Shown: piece by piece, positions 1-5,745 of the stretch
Layout: each line of letters starts with the position of its first letter
How positions within the stretch are numbered: the stretch's first letter is position 1
Source of the DNA: an uncultured Helicobacteraceae bacterium
GTDB lineage: Bacteria > Campylobacterota > Campylobacteria > Campylobacterales > Sulfurimonadaceae
Direction: 5' to 3'
DNA: 5,745 bases
NCBI GenBank assembly: GCA_903903705.1
Contig: CAIUZU010000209.1
Span: forward strand, 1-5,745
Notes under the pieces: generated by a model
Seen by the model: only the letters and a program-made list of their open reading frames with translations
Databases searched by the model: none
Told to the model about the DNA's origin: nothing
Translations under genes and position numbers: made by a program

Positions 1-177
1 AAATATAGGTGTGACTATTTTATAGAGGGTCATTTTCACCAAAATAAAATCATAAAATTAAAAAATTTTATCTATTTTAATTTGGGTGCTTTTGCTTGCA
101 ATCAAAGATATTTTATTGTAAAATCAACACAAGATATAGAGTTTTTAGAAGAGAATATTTTCTCAAAAGGGATTTAA
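1..177 (+). CDS. C-terminal end of a metallophosphoesterase-like protein (partial)
   Basis: Frame 1 is open from the first base to a TAA at 175-177, giving the last 58 residues of a gene that begins outside the window. The fragment contains IEGHFHQNK (residues 8-16 of the fragment). This matches the final GHxH metal-binding block of calcineurin-like metallophosphoesterases, and the following strand-rich stretch ending NLGAFACNQRYFIV resembles the C-terminus of UDP-2,3-diacylglucosamine diphosphatase (LpxH-type) proteins, which act in lipid A synthesis. The coding call rests on the uninterrupted frame and this motif. The exact enzyme is an inference, because the N-terminal DxH, GD and GNHD motifs are not in view. 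It ends 3 bases before cheV, and the cheV ribosome binding site lies inside its last codons, so the two are probably co-transcribed. Confidence 0.72.
   Translation, partial: KYRCDYFIEGHFHQNKIIKLKNFIYFNLGAFACNQRYFIVKSTQDIEFLEENIFSKGI
96..124 (+). promoter_or_regulatory. Possible weak sigma-70-type promoter for the chemotaxis genes
   Basis: TTGCAA (96-101) and TAAAAT (119-124) are separated by 17 bases. They match the -35 and -10 consensus at 4/6 and 5/6 positions, and lie about 57 bases before the cheV ATG, inside the 3' end of the upstream gene. Such matches are common by chance in AT-rich DNA, and Campylobacterota promoters often lack a clear -35 box. This is only a candidate. Confidence 0.22.
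165..172 (+). promoter_or_regulatory. Ribosome binding site of cheV
   Basis: AAAAGGGA is a purine-rich Shine-Dalgarno sequence with 8 bases between it and the ATG at 181. It sits within the last codons of the upstream gene, which fixes the cheV start and suggests the two genes are translated from one message. Confidence 0.7.
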
Positions 178-180
178 AGT

Positions 181-1122
181 ATGAATATAGAAGATTCATT
201 GAAAGTTGGCTCAAATGAGATGGAGCTTGTAGATTTCCGCATTTTCAAACAAGAAAAAGATAGAGTTTATGAGGGTATTTACGGTGTAAACGTTTCAAAA
301 GTTCGTGAAATTATTAAACTGCCAAAGTTAACGGAACTGCCTGGAACTCCTGAGTTTATAGAGGGTATTTTTGACTTAAGAAGCGTTGTTATCCCTGTAG
401 TAAATTTGGCTAAATGGATGAAGATTACCGAGCCTGAGGGAGTTGAAAAAAATTCTAGAGTAGTTATTACGGAGTTTAATAACATACTTATAGGTTTTAT
501 AGTTCATGAAGCAAAACGTATCAGAAGAATAAGCTGGGCAGATATAGAACCGGCATCTTTTATGAGCAACAGTACTTCTATCGAGGGAAGCAAGATTACC
601 GGTGTTACGAAAATAGAGGGTGATAACGTACTTCTTATTTTGGATTTAGAGAGTGTTGTGCAAGATTTGGGTCTTTATGAGCCTGATACTCAGTATAACG
701 CCGGAGAAATTGAAAATTTTTCAGGTTTAGCACTTGTTTTGGATGATAGTTCAACAGCAAGAAAAATTGTAAAAGAGGCTCTCATAAAGATGGGCTTTAA
801 TGTCGTTGAAGCTACAGATGGACAAGAGGGACTTGAAAAACTGGATGAACTCTATGAGATTTACGGTGAAGAGATATCTAATACCTTGAAGATAATCATT
901 TCAGATGTCGAGATGCCGAGAATGGATGGTTTTCATTTTGCGGCAAATGCTAAAGAAGACGAAAGGTTTAGTACTATACCAATTGTATTTAACTCTTCAA
1001 TAAGCGATCATTTTAGTGAGCTTAGAGGAGTTGAAGCCGGTGGAGAAGCTTATTTAGTTAAATTTAAAGCAGATTCTTTTTATAATGAAATAGCACGTGT
1101 TGTTCGTGCTCATATGAAGTAG
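181..1122 (+). CDS. cheV: CheV, chemotaxis coupling protein with receiver domain
   Basis: This is a cytoplasmic scaffold protein of 313 residues, a usual CheV length. It couples chemoreceptors to CheA and can itself be phosphorylated. Residues about 15-165 form a CheW-like domain; the stretch GIFDLRSVVIPVVNLAKW (63-79) corresponds to the conserved GxxNLRGxxxPVxDL region of CheW, with Asp for Asn and Ser for Gly. Residues about 183-313 form a receiver domain. Its acidic pocket is Asp188-Asp189, the predicted phosphoacceptor is Asp242 in SDVEMPRMDG, the switch Ser/Thr position is Ser272, and the conserved Lys is Lys294. Lys294 is followed by Phe rather than the Pro usual in CheY, a variation I associate with CheV proteins. 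The receiver therefore looks competent for phosphorylation by CheA. The start is supported by the AAAAGGGA ribosome binding site. The stop codon overlaps the cheA ribosome binding site, consistent with an operon. Phosphate-sink or adaptation roles are known for family members and are inferred here. Confidence 0.95.
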   Translation: MNIEDSLKVGSNEMELVDFRIFKQEKDRVYEGIYGVNVSKVREIIKLPKLTELPGTPEFIEGIFDLRSVVIPVVNLAKWMKITEPEGVEKNSRVVITEFNNILIGFIVHEAKRIRRISWADIEPASFMSNSTSIEGSKITGVTKIEGDNVLLILDLESVVQDLGLYEPDTQYNAGEIENFSGLALVLDDSSTARKIVKEALIKMGFNVVEATDGQEGLEKLDELYEIYGEEISNTLKIIISDVEMPRMDGFHFAANAKEDERFSTIPIVFNSSISDHFSELRGVEAGGEAYLVKFKADSFYNEIARVVRAHMK

Positions 1123-1126
1123 GGAG
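1121..1126 (+). promoter_or_regulatory. Ribosome binding site of cheA
   Basis: AGGGAG lies 7 bases before the cheA ATG (1134) and shares its first two bases with the cheV TAG stop (1120-1122). Ribosomes finishing cheV would thus be placed next to the cheA start, favouring balanced production of the two proteins. Confidence 0.7.
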
Positions 1127-1133
1127 TATAAAA

Positions 1134-3521
1134 ATGGATGAATTTCAAGAGATATTACAAGATTTTTTGGTTGAATCTTTCGAGTTGATTGAGCAGCTGG
1201 ATCAGGATTTGGTGGAGTTAGAGACCAGACCGGATGATTTAGAACTTTTAAATAGAATATTTCGTGTTGCGCACACCGTTAAGGGTGCTTCTTCGTTTTT
1301 AAATTTTGATGTTTTAACGCATTTGACTCACCATATGGAAGATGTTTTAAATAGAGCAAGACACGGTGAGTTGGTAATATTACCTGATATTATGGATGTT
1401 ATTTTAGAATCTATTGATTTGATGAAAGCACTTCTTCACATTATTCGAGATACGAGTGAGGACGGTGGTGTTGATGTTTCTGCATGTGTCGCAAGACTAG
1501 ATAAGTGTGTAGGAGGAAGCGGAGTAGTTGAAACTCCCGTAGCTCAAGCTGCACCAAAAGTCGAAGTTAAAGAAGTAGTCAAAAAAGCTGCCGATGAAGA
1601 TGCTCTTGATTATGAAAGTATGGGTGCAGATGAACTAGAAGCCGAGATAGAGAGACTTTTAAAGCAGAGACAAGCCGATGATAAAGCTAAGAGAGAATCT
1701 AAAAAAGTAGATGGAGGAAATGATGCTTCGTCTGATTCTGATAACTACTTTGAAGAAGATGATGAGTTTGAACCGGTTATAAAAGTTCCGATGACGGTAA
1801 CACCAGCTTCAAAACCTGCTTCTACTGGCAGTAACTCAGACGATTCAGAAGATGCTAGAGCTGCAGCACCTGCAAAAAAAGCACAAACGGTTGAGCAGAC
1901 TATTCGTGTAGATGTTAAAAGACTTGACCACCTTATGAATCTCATCGGTGAGCTTGTTCTTGCTAAAAACAGACTTATTAAGATTAATGTTGATGTTGAA
2001 GAGCGATATGAGGGAGAGGGATTCCTTGAAGAGTTGAATCAGGTCGTATCTATCGTATCACTAGTTACCACAGATCTTCAAATTGCGGTTATGAAAACGA
2101 GAATGCTTCCAATCGGTAAAGTATTTAACAAGTTCCCAAGAATGATTCGCGATTTAAGCAGAGAGTTAAATAAGAAAATAGAGCTTGAGATATACGGTGA
2201 AGATACAGAACTAGATAAATCAATTGTTGAAGAGATAGGTGATCCGCTTGTTCACATTATCAGGAATTCATGTGACCATGGAATAGAGATACCAAAGATT
2301 CGTGCCGAGCAGGGTAAAAGCGAAACAGGAACAATTAAGCTAAAAGCATACAATGAAGGTAACCAGATTGTTATCCAAATAGATGATGATGGAAAGGGAC
2401 TTGATGTTGAGATGCTAAAGAGAAAATCTTTAGAAAAAGGTCTCATCACTCAAAAAGAAGCGGAAAATATGAGTGACAAAGAGGCATTTACGCTTATCTT
2501 TAAACCCGGTTTTTCTACTGCCGCTACCGTTACAAATGTTTCTGGACGCGGTGTCGGAATGGATGTTGTAAAGACTAACATTGAAAAGGTAAACGGAATA
2601 ATCGATATTGACAGTGAAGTTGGTGTCGGAACGTCTATGAAGCTCAAAATCCCGTTAACGCTTGCTATTATTCAAGCACTTTTAGTCGGTGTTCAAGAGG
2701 AACATTATGCTATTCCGTTAGCTTCTGTTTTAGAGACTGTAAGAATCTCAAAAGATGAAGTTTATACGGTTGAGGGACGTTCTGTTATGAGATTGCGTGA
2801 AGATATTCTTCCGCTTGTTCATATCGGAGATATTTTTGAAGTTGAGCGAATTTTAGATTCTAGCGAATATGCCTATGTTGTTGTTCTTGGTTTAGGAACA
2901 AGTAAATTAGGACTTATTGTCGATACATTGGTAGGACAGGAAGAGATAGTTATCAAATCTCTCGGAGAGTTCCTAAAAGGTATAGAAGGAATAGCAGGTG
3001 CTACTATTCGTGGCGATGGGGGAGTAACACTTATTGTTGATGTTATAGCAATTATGGATATGTCAAAACGTGTAAAAGCTACTGCACTAAAAGACACTAC
3101 ATCTGATGCGGCAATGCTGACACGTGAGAAAACAAAACCGAGTGATTATACGGTTATGATTGTAGATGACTCTAAAACGGATAGAACAATTATGAGAAAA
3201 GCTCTTGAGCCGCTGGGATTAACTTTGGTTGAAGCAGGTGATGGACAAGAAGCACTTAGTATTTTAAAGCAGGGTGACTACAATTTTGATGCAATGCTGG
3301 TGGATATTGAGATGCCTAGAATGGACGGATACTCTTTGGCAATTGAGATTAAGAAATATAATCGTTATAAAAACTTGCCTCTAATTGCAGTAACATCTCG
3401 TACCGGTAAATCTGATCGTATGCGTGGTGTTGAGTCGGGAATGGTAGAGTATATAACTAAGCCATATTCTGCGGACTACTTAGCAAGCGTAGTTCAAAGA
3501 AACATTAATTTTAAATTTTAG
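1134..3521 (+). CDS. cheA: CheA histidine kinase with C-terminal receiver domain (CheA-REC)
   Basis: This is the central cytoplasmic chemotaxis kinase, 795 residues. The HPt domain (P1, about 1-105) carries the phosphorylated His47 in RVAHTVKG, with Lys50 and Glu69 at the positions that tune the His in other CheAs. A long acidic linker (about 130-254) stands where P2 would be. P3 dimerisation spans about 255-355 (VKRLDHLMNLIGELVLAKNRL region). The P4 ATPase has its N box with Asn378, Asp381 and His382, G1 DDGKG (418-422), F box FKPGFSTA (456-463), G2 GRGVGMD (471-477) and G3 GVGT (497-500), all intact. P5 (about 512-645) is CheW-like and binds CheW and receptors. A receiver domain (about 672-795) has Asp678-Asp679, phosphoacceptor Asp724 in VDIEMPRMDG, Thr754, Lys776 and Pro777, so it looks active. 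The C-terminal receiver is the known Campylobacterota arrangement (CheAY); it probably drains phosphate or competes with free CheY. The start is set by AGGGAG 7 bases upstream. cheW follows after 15 bases. Confidence 0.97.
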   Translation: MDEFQEILQDFLVESFELIEQLDQDLVELETRPDDLELLNRIFRVAHTVKGASSFLNFDVLTHLTHHMEDVLNRARHGELVILPDIMDVILESIDLMKALLHIIRDTSEDGGVDVSACVARLDKCVGGSGVVETPVAQAAPKVEVKEVVKKAADEDALDYESMGADELEAEIERLLKQRQADDKAKRESKKVDGGNDASSDSDNYFEEDDEFEPVIKVPMTVTPASKPASTGSNSDDSEDARAAAPAKKAQTVEQTIRVDVKRLDHLMNLIGELVLAKNRLIKINVDVEERYEGEGFLEELNQVVSIVSLVTTDLQIAVMKTRMLPIGKVFNKFPRMIRDLSRELNKKIELEIYGEDTELDKSIVEEIGDPLVHIIRNSCDHGIEIPKIRAEQGKSETGTIKLKAYNEGNQIVIQIDDDGKGLDVEMLKRKSLEKGLITQKEAENMSDKEAFTLIFKPGFSTAATVTNVSGRGVGMDVVKTNIEKVNGIIDIDSEVGVGTSMKLKIPLTLAIIQALLVGVQEEHYAIPLASVLETVRISKDEVYTVEGRSVMRLREDILPLVHIGDIFEVERILDSSEYAYVVVLGLGTSKLGLIVDTLVGQEEIVIKSLGEFLKGIEGIAGATIRGDGGVTLIVDVIAIMDMSKRVKATALKDTTSDAAMLTREKTKPSDYTVMIVDDSKTDRTIMRKALEPLGLTLVEAGDGQEALSILKQGDYNFDAMLVDIEMPRMDGYSLAIEIKKYNRYKNLPLIAVTSRTGKSDRMRGVESGMVEYITKPYSADYLASVVQRNINFKF
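1521..1895 (+). other. CheA interdomain linker lacking a recognisable P2 domain
   Basis: Residues about 130-254 of CheA join HPt to the dimerisation domain. Composition is Ala/Pro/Val/Lys-rich at first, then comes a charged, probably helical segment (residues about 162-189, around DELEAEIERLLKQRQ), then an Asp/Glu/Ser-rich stretch (195-213, 233-240) and an Ala/Lys tail. I see no folded beta-alpha P2 domain of the kind that docks CheY in Escherichia coli. The region is probably mostly disordered, with one helix that could be a binding element. That role is inference. Confidence 0.6.
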
Positions 3522-3524
3522 AGC

Positions 3525-3528
3525 GGAG
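3525..3528 (+). promoter_or_regulatory. Ribosome binding site deciding the cheW start
   Basis: GGAG lies 8 bases before ATG 3537. A closer ATG at 3532 is only 3 bases away and reads Met-Lys-stop; its TGA (3538-3540) overlaps the cheW ATG. Both the spacing and the immediate stop select 3537 as the real start. Confidence 0.7.
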
Positions 3529-3536
3529 TTTATGAA

Positions 3537-4031
3537 ATGAGTGATAAATTAAAACAAGTAATCAGCAAACAGAGAAAACATGAAGAAGATAGTTCAAAAC
3601 ACTCTGAAGATATAGTTCAGTTAGTCGGATTTGTAATCGGGGATGAGGAGTATGCTATTCCTATTTTAGCTATTCAAGAGATTATCAAACCGTTTCCGTG
3701 GACAAGAGTTCCTCAAGTTCCGAAATATGTCGTAGGTGTTTTTAACATGCGCGGTGCCGTTATACCTCTTATAGATCTTCGTCTAAAATTTGGACTTAGT
3801 CCTAAAAAACATAATGAAGAGACAAGATTTATCGTTATGAGACACGGAGACGATATTGCGGGATTTGTAATCGATAGACTTACGATGGCTATTCGAATTA
3901 ATAAGTCTAAAATTGGACCTGCGCCTGAAACTGCAAACGGTGATGATACCGCAATTGACGGTGTAGGTAAGCAGGAGGATAGAATTATAACTATCCTAAA
4001 AGTAAATAAACTTTTAGAGAGAGATTTTTAA
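3537..4031 (+). CDS. cheW: CheW, chemoreceptor-kinase coupling protein
   Basis: This is a cytoplasmic adaptor of 164 residues, close to the usual CheW length. It bridges the chemoreceptor tips and the P5 domain of CheA, building the signalling array. After a hydrophilic, Lys/Glu/Ser-rich N-terminal tail of about 25 residues, the single CheW fold starts at QLVGFVIGDEEYAIP (28-42). The family core is GVFNMRGAVIPLIDLR (67-82), in which Arg72 matches the conserved Arg of the receptor/CheA-binding surface. The C-terminal part (about 105-160) has the expected GFVIDRL strand and a closing RIITILKVNKLL element. No receiver domain is attached, which separates it from cheV. It is the last chemotaxis gene of the block; the next gene begins 10 bases later in the same direction, so transcription may continue into the lipid-transport genes. 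Confidence 0.96.
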   Translation: MSDKLKQVISKQRKHEEDSSKHSEDIVQLVGFVIGDEEYAIPILAIQEIIKPFPWTRVPQVPKYVVGVFNMRGAVIPLIDLRLKFGLSPKKHNEETRFIVMRHGDDIAGFVIDRLTMAIRINKSKIGPAPETANGDDTAIDGVGKQEDRIITILKVNKLLERDF

Positions 4032-4041
4032 CCTCTTTAAC

Positions 4042-5157
4042 ATGAATCACTCATCTTTAGATACTACACTCGTTGATGGCAAGCTCTCTTTAAAATTTGA
4101 GGGAGAGCTTACTCTCTATAATCTTACAAAACATAAAAAAAAAATAGACTCTATAGATTTAAGCGGAGTTACTGACGTAATTATCGACTTATGCAAACTT
4201 AATTTTTTGGACAGTGCTGCATCTATTTTTATAAATAATTTTCAACAACAAATCTCTAATCTTCATGTAGAACTTCTCTGCAATGATAGAGAGGTTTTAG
4301 CTATGCTTGAGTTGGTAAAAGAGCAAAAGCTAAAATATCAAGAGATATCGCATCGTAAAAAGAGAAATTTTATAGAAAAATTAGGTGAAAACAGCTATAA
4401 AAATTATCGTAGTTTTTTATCTTTTATGTCGTTTATGGGTGAACTTTTTGCAAATAAGATACGCTATTTGATATCTTATAAAAACATAAGATACAAAGAG
4501 ATAATCTTTGAAATAAATGAAAGTGCCATAAAGGCATTTGGCATCGTTGCACTTACGAGTTTTCTAATCGGTTTGGTCGTTGCATATCAATCTGCATATC
4601 AGCTTAAACTCTACGGTGCAAATATATTTATAGTCGATATGTTGGGTATATCTGTTTTAAGGGAACTCTCTCCACTTATTACTGCGATAGTTATTGCAGG
4701 AAGAAGCGGTTCTGCATTTACTGCCCAGATAGGTGCAATGAAGATTACTCAAGAACTTGATGCAATGCAGACAATGGGTTTTGATCCATATAGATTTTTA
4801 GTTATTCCAAAAATTATCGCACTTATGATTACTCTGCCGATACTTATCTTCATCTCAGATATTATGGCAATTATCGGTGGCATGGTAGTTGCAAATTTAG
4901 ATTTGGGTATTACGACTGATATGTTTTTAGATAGGTTTAGAGAAGCTGTCAACATAAAGCACTTTTTAGTTGGGATTGCAAAAGGACCTTTTTTTGCTTT
5001 TTTAATAGCCTCAATAGCTATATACAGAGGATTGCTGGTTAAAGATGACACGCAAAGTATAGGATTCAATACGACAAAAAGTGTGGTGGAATCGATTTTT
5101 GCCGTTATAATATGCGATGCAATTTTCTCAATAGCTTTTACAAATTTGAAAATATAA
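4042..5157 (+). CDS. mlaE: MlaE-family lipid ABC transporter permease with N-terminal STAS domain
   Basis: This is an inner-membrane permease of 371 residues. With an MlaF ATPase and an MlaD-type MCE protein, it is expected to move phospholipids between inner membrane and periplasm. Residues about 1-100 form a STAS domain resembling MlaB, with LDSAA at 56-60 (Asp57-Ser58) where STAS proteins carry their conserved Asp-Ser/Thr. A basic connecting stretch follows (about 104-160), then the MlaE domain with likely membrane segments near 163-185, 196-220, 253-281, 307-328 and 347-367. The family signature runs from ELSPLITAIVIAGRSGSAF (208-226) to the coupling region IGAMKITQELDAMQTMGFDP (230-249), which contacts the ATPase. 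In E. coli MlaB is a separate subunit; the fusion is a known alternative. The start is required for a complete STAS domain, but no good Shine-Dalgarno precedes it: AGAGAGAGA at 4016-4024 is 17 bases away. Translation may be coupled to cheW. The stop overlaps the next start by one base (TAATG). Confidence 0.92.
   Translation: MNHSSLDTTLVDGKLSLKFEGELTLYNLTKHKKKIDSIDLSGVTDVIIDLCKLNFLDSAASIFINNFQQQISNLHVELLCNDREVLAMLELVKEQKLKYQEISHRKKRNFIEKLGENSYKNYRSFLSFMSFMGELFANKIRYLISYKNIRYKEIIFEINESAIKAFGIVALTSFLIGLVVAYQSAYQLKLYGANIFIVDMLGISVLRELSPLITAIVIAGRSGSAFTAQIGAMKITQELDAMQTMGFDPYRFLVIPKIIALMITLPILIFISDIMAIIGGMVVANLDLGITTDMFLDRFREAVNIKHFLVGIAKGPFFAFLIASIAIYRGLLVKDDTQSIGFNTTKSVVESIFAVIICDAIFSIAFTNLKI
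4135..4144 (+). repeat. A10 homopolymer inside mlaE
   Basis: Ten consecutive A bases encode Lys32-Lys34 and the first base of Ile35 in the STAS domain. Loss of one A would place TAG directly after the three lysines. Gain of one A would reach TGA ten codons after the run (AAT AGA CTC ... TAC TGA). It is therefore a possible slippage site, although AT-rich genomes carry such runs by chance. Confidence 0.85.
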
Positions 5158-5745
5158 TGAAAAATATTATTGAAATAAGAGATGTTAAAACTGCTTTTGA
5201 CGATAGAATCATTCATAATGGAATCAATATTACAGTTCCAGAGGGAAGCATTTACGGGCTTTTAGGTCCAAGCGGATGCGGTAAAACTACCCTTTTAAGA
5301 GAGATGGTAATGCTTCAAGATATTTGTGCAGGAGAGATCGAAATACTCGGGTATAAGCTTAGCAATATTGGATATTATGATTCAATGCAACTTCGAAAAA
5401 AGTGGGGTGTCTTATTTCAAGCAGGAGCTCTTTTTTCATCACTAAGTTTAAAAGAAAATATCGCTCTTCCTCTTGTAGAGTACAGTGATCTTTCGCAAGA
5501 GATGATCAATGAGATTGTAGCATTTAAAATAAGCATAGTCGGGCTAAAGGCGAGTGATGCCAATCTATATCCATCCCAAATAAGCGGCGGAATGAAAAAA
5601 AAAGCAGCTTTGGCACGTGCGCTTGCCATGGATCCGAAACTTCTTTTTCTGGATGAGCCTACAAGCGGACTGGATCCCATATCTGCCAGAGAGTTTGATG
5701 CACTTATATTAAAACTTCGTGATCTTTTGGGTTTAACAATTGTTA
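5157..5745 (+). CDS. mlaF: MlaF-type lipid ABC transporter ATP-binding protein (partial, 3' end outside window)
   Basis: The first 196 residues of an ABC ATPase are present; the window ends inside the gene. It would power the MlaE permease from the cytoplasmic face. Walker A is GPSGCGKTT (37-45), the Q-loop Gln88 lies in GVLFQAGALFSSLSLKENIALPL, the signature is SGGM (143-146), Walker B is LLFLDEP (162-168, Asp166 and catalytic Glu167), and the D-loop is SGLDP (170-174). The FQxGALFSSL and ENIALPL pattern is characteristic of MlaF/lipid-importer ATPases rather than of amino-acid or export types. The H-loop His would come just past the window end, so completeness of the active site cannot be confirmed. 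The ATG at 5157 shares its A with the mlaE TAA stop (TAATG). No strong ribosome binding site precedes it, so translation is probably coupled to mlaE. An MlaD-like MCE gene would be expected further downstream. Confidence 0.93.
   Translation, partial: MKNIIEIRDVKTAFDDRIIHNGINITVPEGSIYGLLGPSGCGKTTLLREMVMLQDICAGEIEILGYKLSNIGYYDSMQLRKKWGVLFQAGALFSSLSLKENIALPLVEYSDLSQEMINEIVAFKISIVGLKASDANLYPSQISGGMKKKAALARALAMDPKLLFLDEPTSGLDPISAREFDALILKLRDLLGLTIV
5595..5603 (+). repeat. A9 homopolymer inside mlaF
   Basis: Nine A bases encode Lys147-Lys149, immediately after the SGGM signature of the ATPase. A one-base change would remove Walker B from the reading frame. It is the second long A run in the mlaE-mlaF pair. 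Confidence 0.85.

Noticed and set aside
50..80. A/T-rich inverted-looking stretch (aaaaattttat and neighbours)
   Set aside because: It is coding sequence of the upstream gene (Lys, Asn, Phe, Ile and Tyr codons), and the symmetry is what AT-rich codons produce by chance.
908..3332. Near-identical DNA segments in cheV (around 910-930) and cheA (around 3308-3331), considered as a direct repeat
   Set aside because: Both encode the conserved receiver motif around the phosphoacceptor Asp, so the similarity reflects protein homology and not a repeat element.
4016..4038. Possible hairpin between cheW and mlaE, considered as a terminator
   Set aside because: The stem is only about 5 pairs with a G-T pair and a 9-base loop, and is followed by TTAACATG rather than a T run. 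It is too weak for an intrinsic terminator.
4749..5216. A 155-codon open frame on the - strand
   Set aside because: It lies opposite the well-conserved MlaE coupling region and membrane segments and runs into the start of mlaF. Its translation is low in complexity and matches no family I recognise, so it is a shadow of the + strand genes.
5417..5680. An 87-codon open frame on the - strand
   Set aside because: It lies opposite the Q-loop, signature and Walker B region of mlaF, whose conserved motifs explain the sequence fully.

Overview
The window is AT-rich and tightly packed, with every gene on the + strand. It looks like part of a Campylobacterota (epsilonproteobacterial) genome, probably a Sulfurimonas-like or related free-living lineage. 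This assignment is inferred from three things: the low-GC codon use, the cheV-cheA-cheW order with a receiver (REC) domain fused to the CheA C-terminus, and an MlaE permease carrying its own N-terminal STAS domain. No RNA gene, mobile element, CRISPR array or convincing terminator is visible.

Layout: (1) 1-177 is the last 58 codons of an upstream gene, probably a metallophosphoesterase of the UDP-2,3-diacylglucosamine diphosphatase type. (2) 181-4031 is the chemotaxis signalling core: CheV (CheW domain plus REC), CheA (HPt, long acidic linker, dimerisation, kinase, CheW-like and REC domains) and CheW. (3) 4042-5745 is the start of a lipid-transport ABC system: a STAS-MlaE fusion permease and the first 196 codons of an MlaF-type ATPase, cut off by the window edge. 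The gaps are 3, 11, 15 and 10 bases and the last junction overlaps by 1 base, so all five genes could lie on one transcript. No stretch over 300 bases lacks a gene.

How they work together: CheW and CheV tether the kinase CheA to chemoreceptor arrays. CheA autophosphorylates on His47 of its HPt domain and passes phosphate to receivers: a separate CheY (not in this window), the REC domain on CheA itself, and the REC domain of CheV. The two attached receivers are plausible phosphate sinks or adaptation elements. The downstream Mla-type pair would form the inner-membrane engine that moves phospholipids between the inner and outer membranes, with the STAS domain taking the place of the separate MlaB subunit.

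The gene families are all known and I do not see a clearly novel system. The points most worth a second look are the A10 and A9 homopolymer runs inside the mlaE and mlaF reading frames, the chemotaxis core lying between two envelope-lipid genes, the P2-less CheA linker with its isolated charged helix, and the missing Shine-Dalgarno sequence at mlaE.
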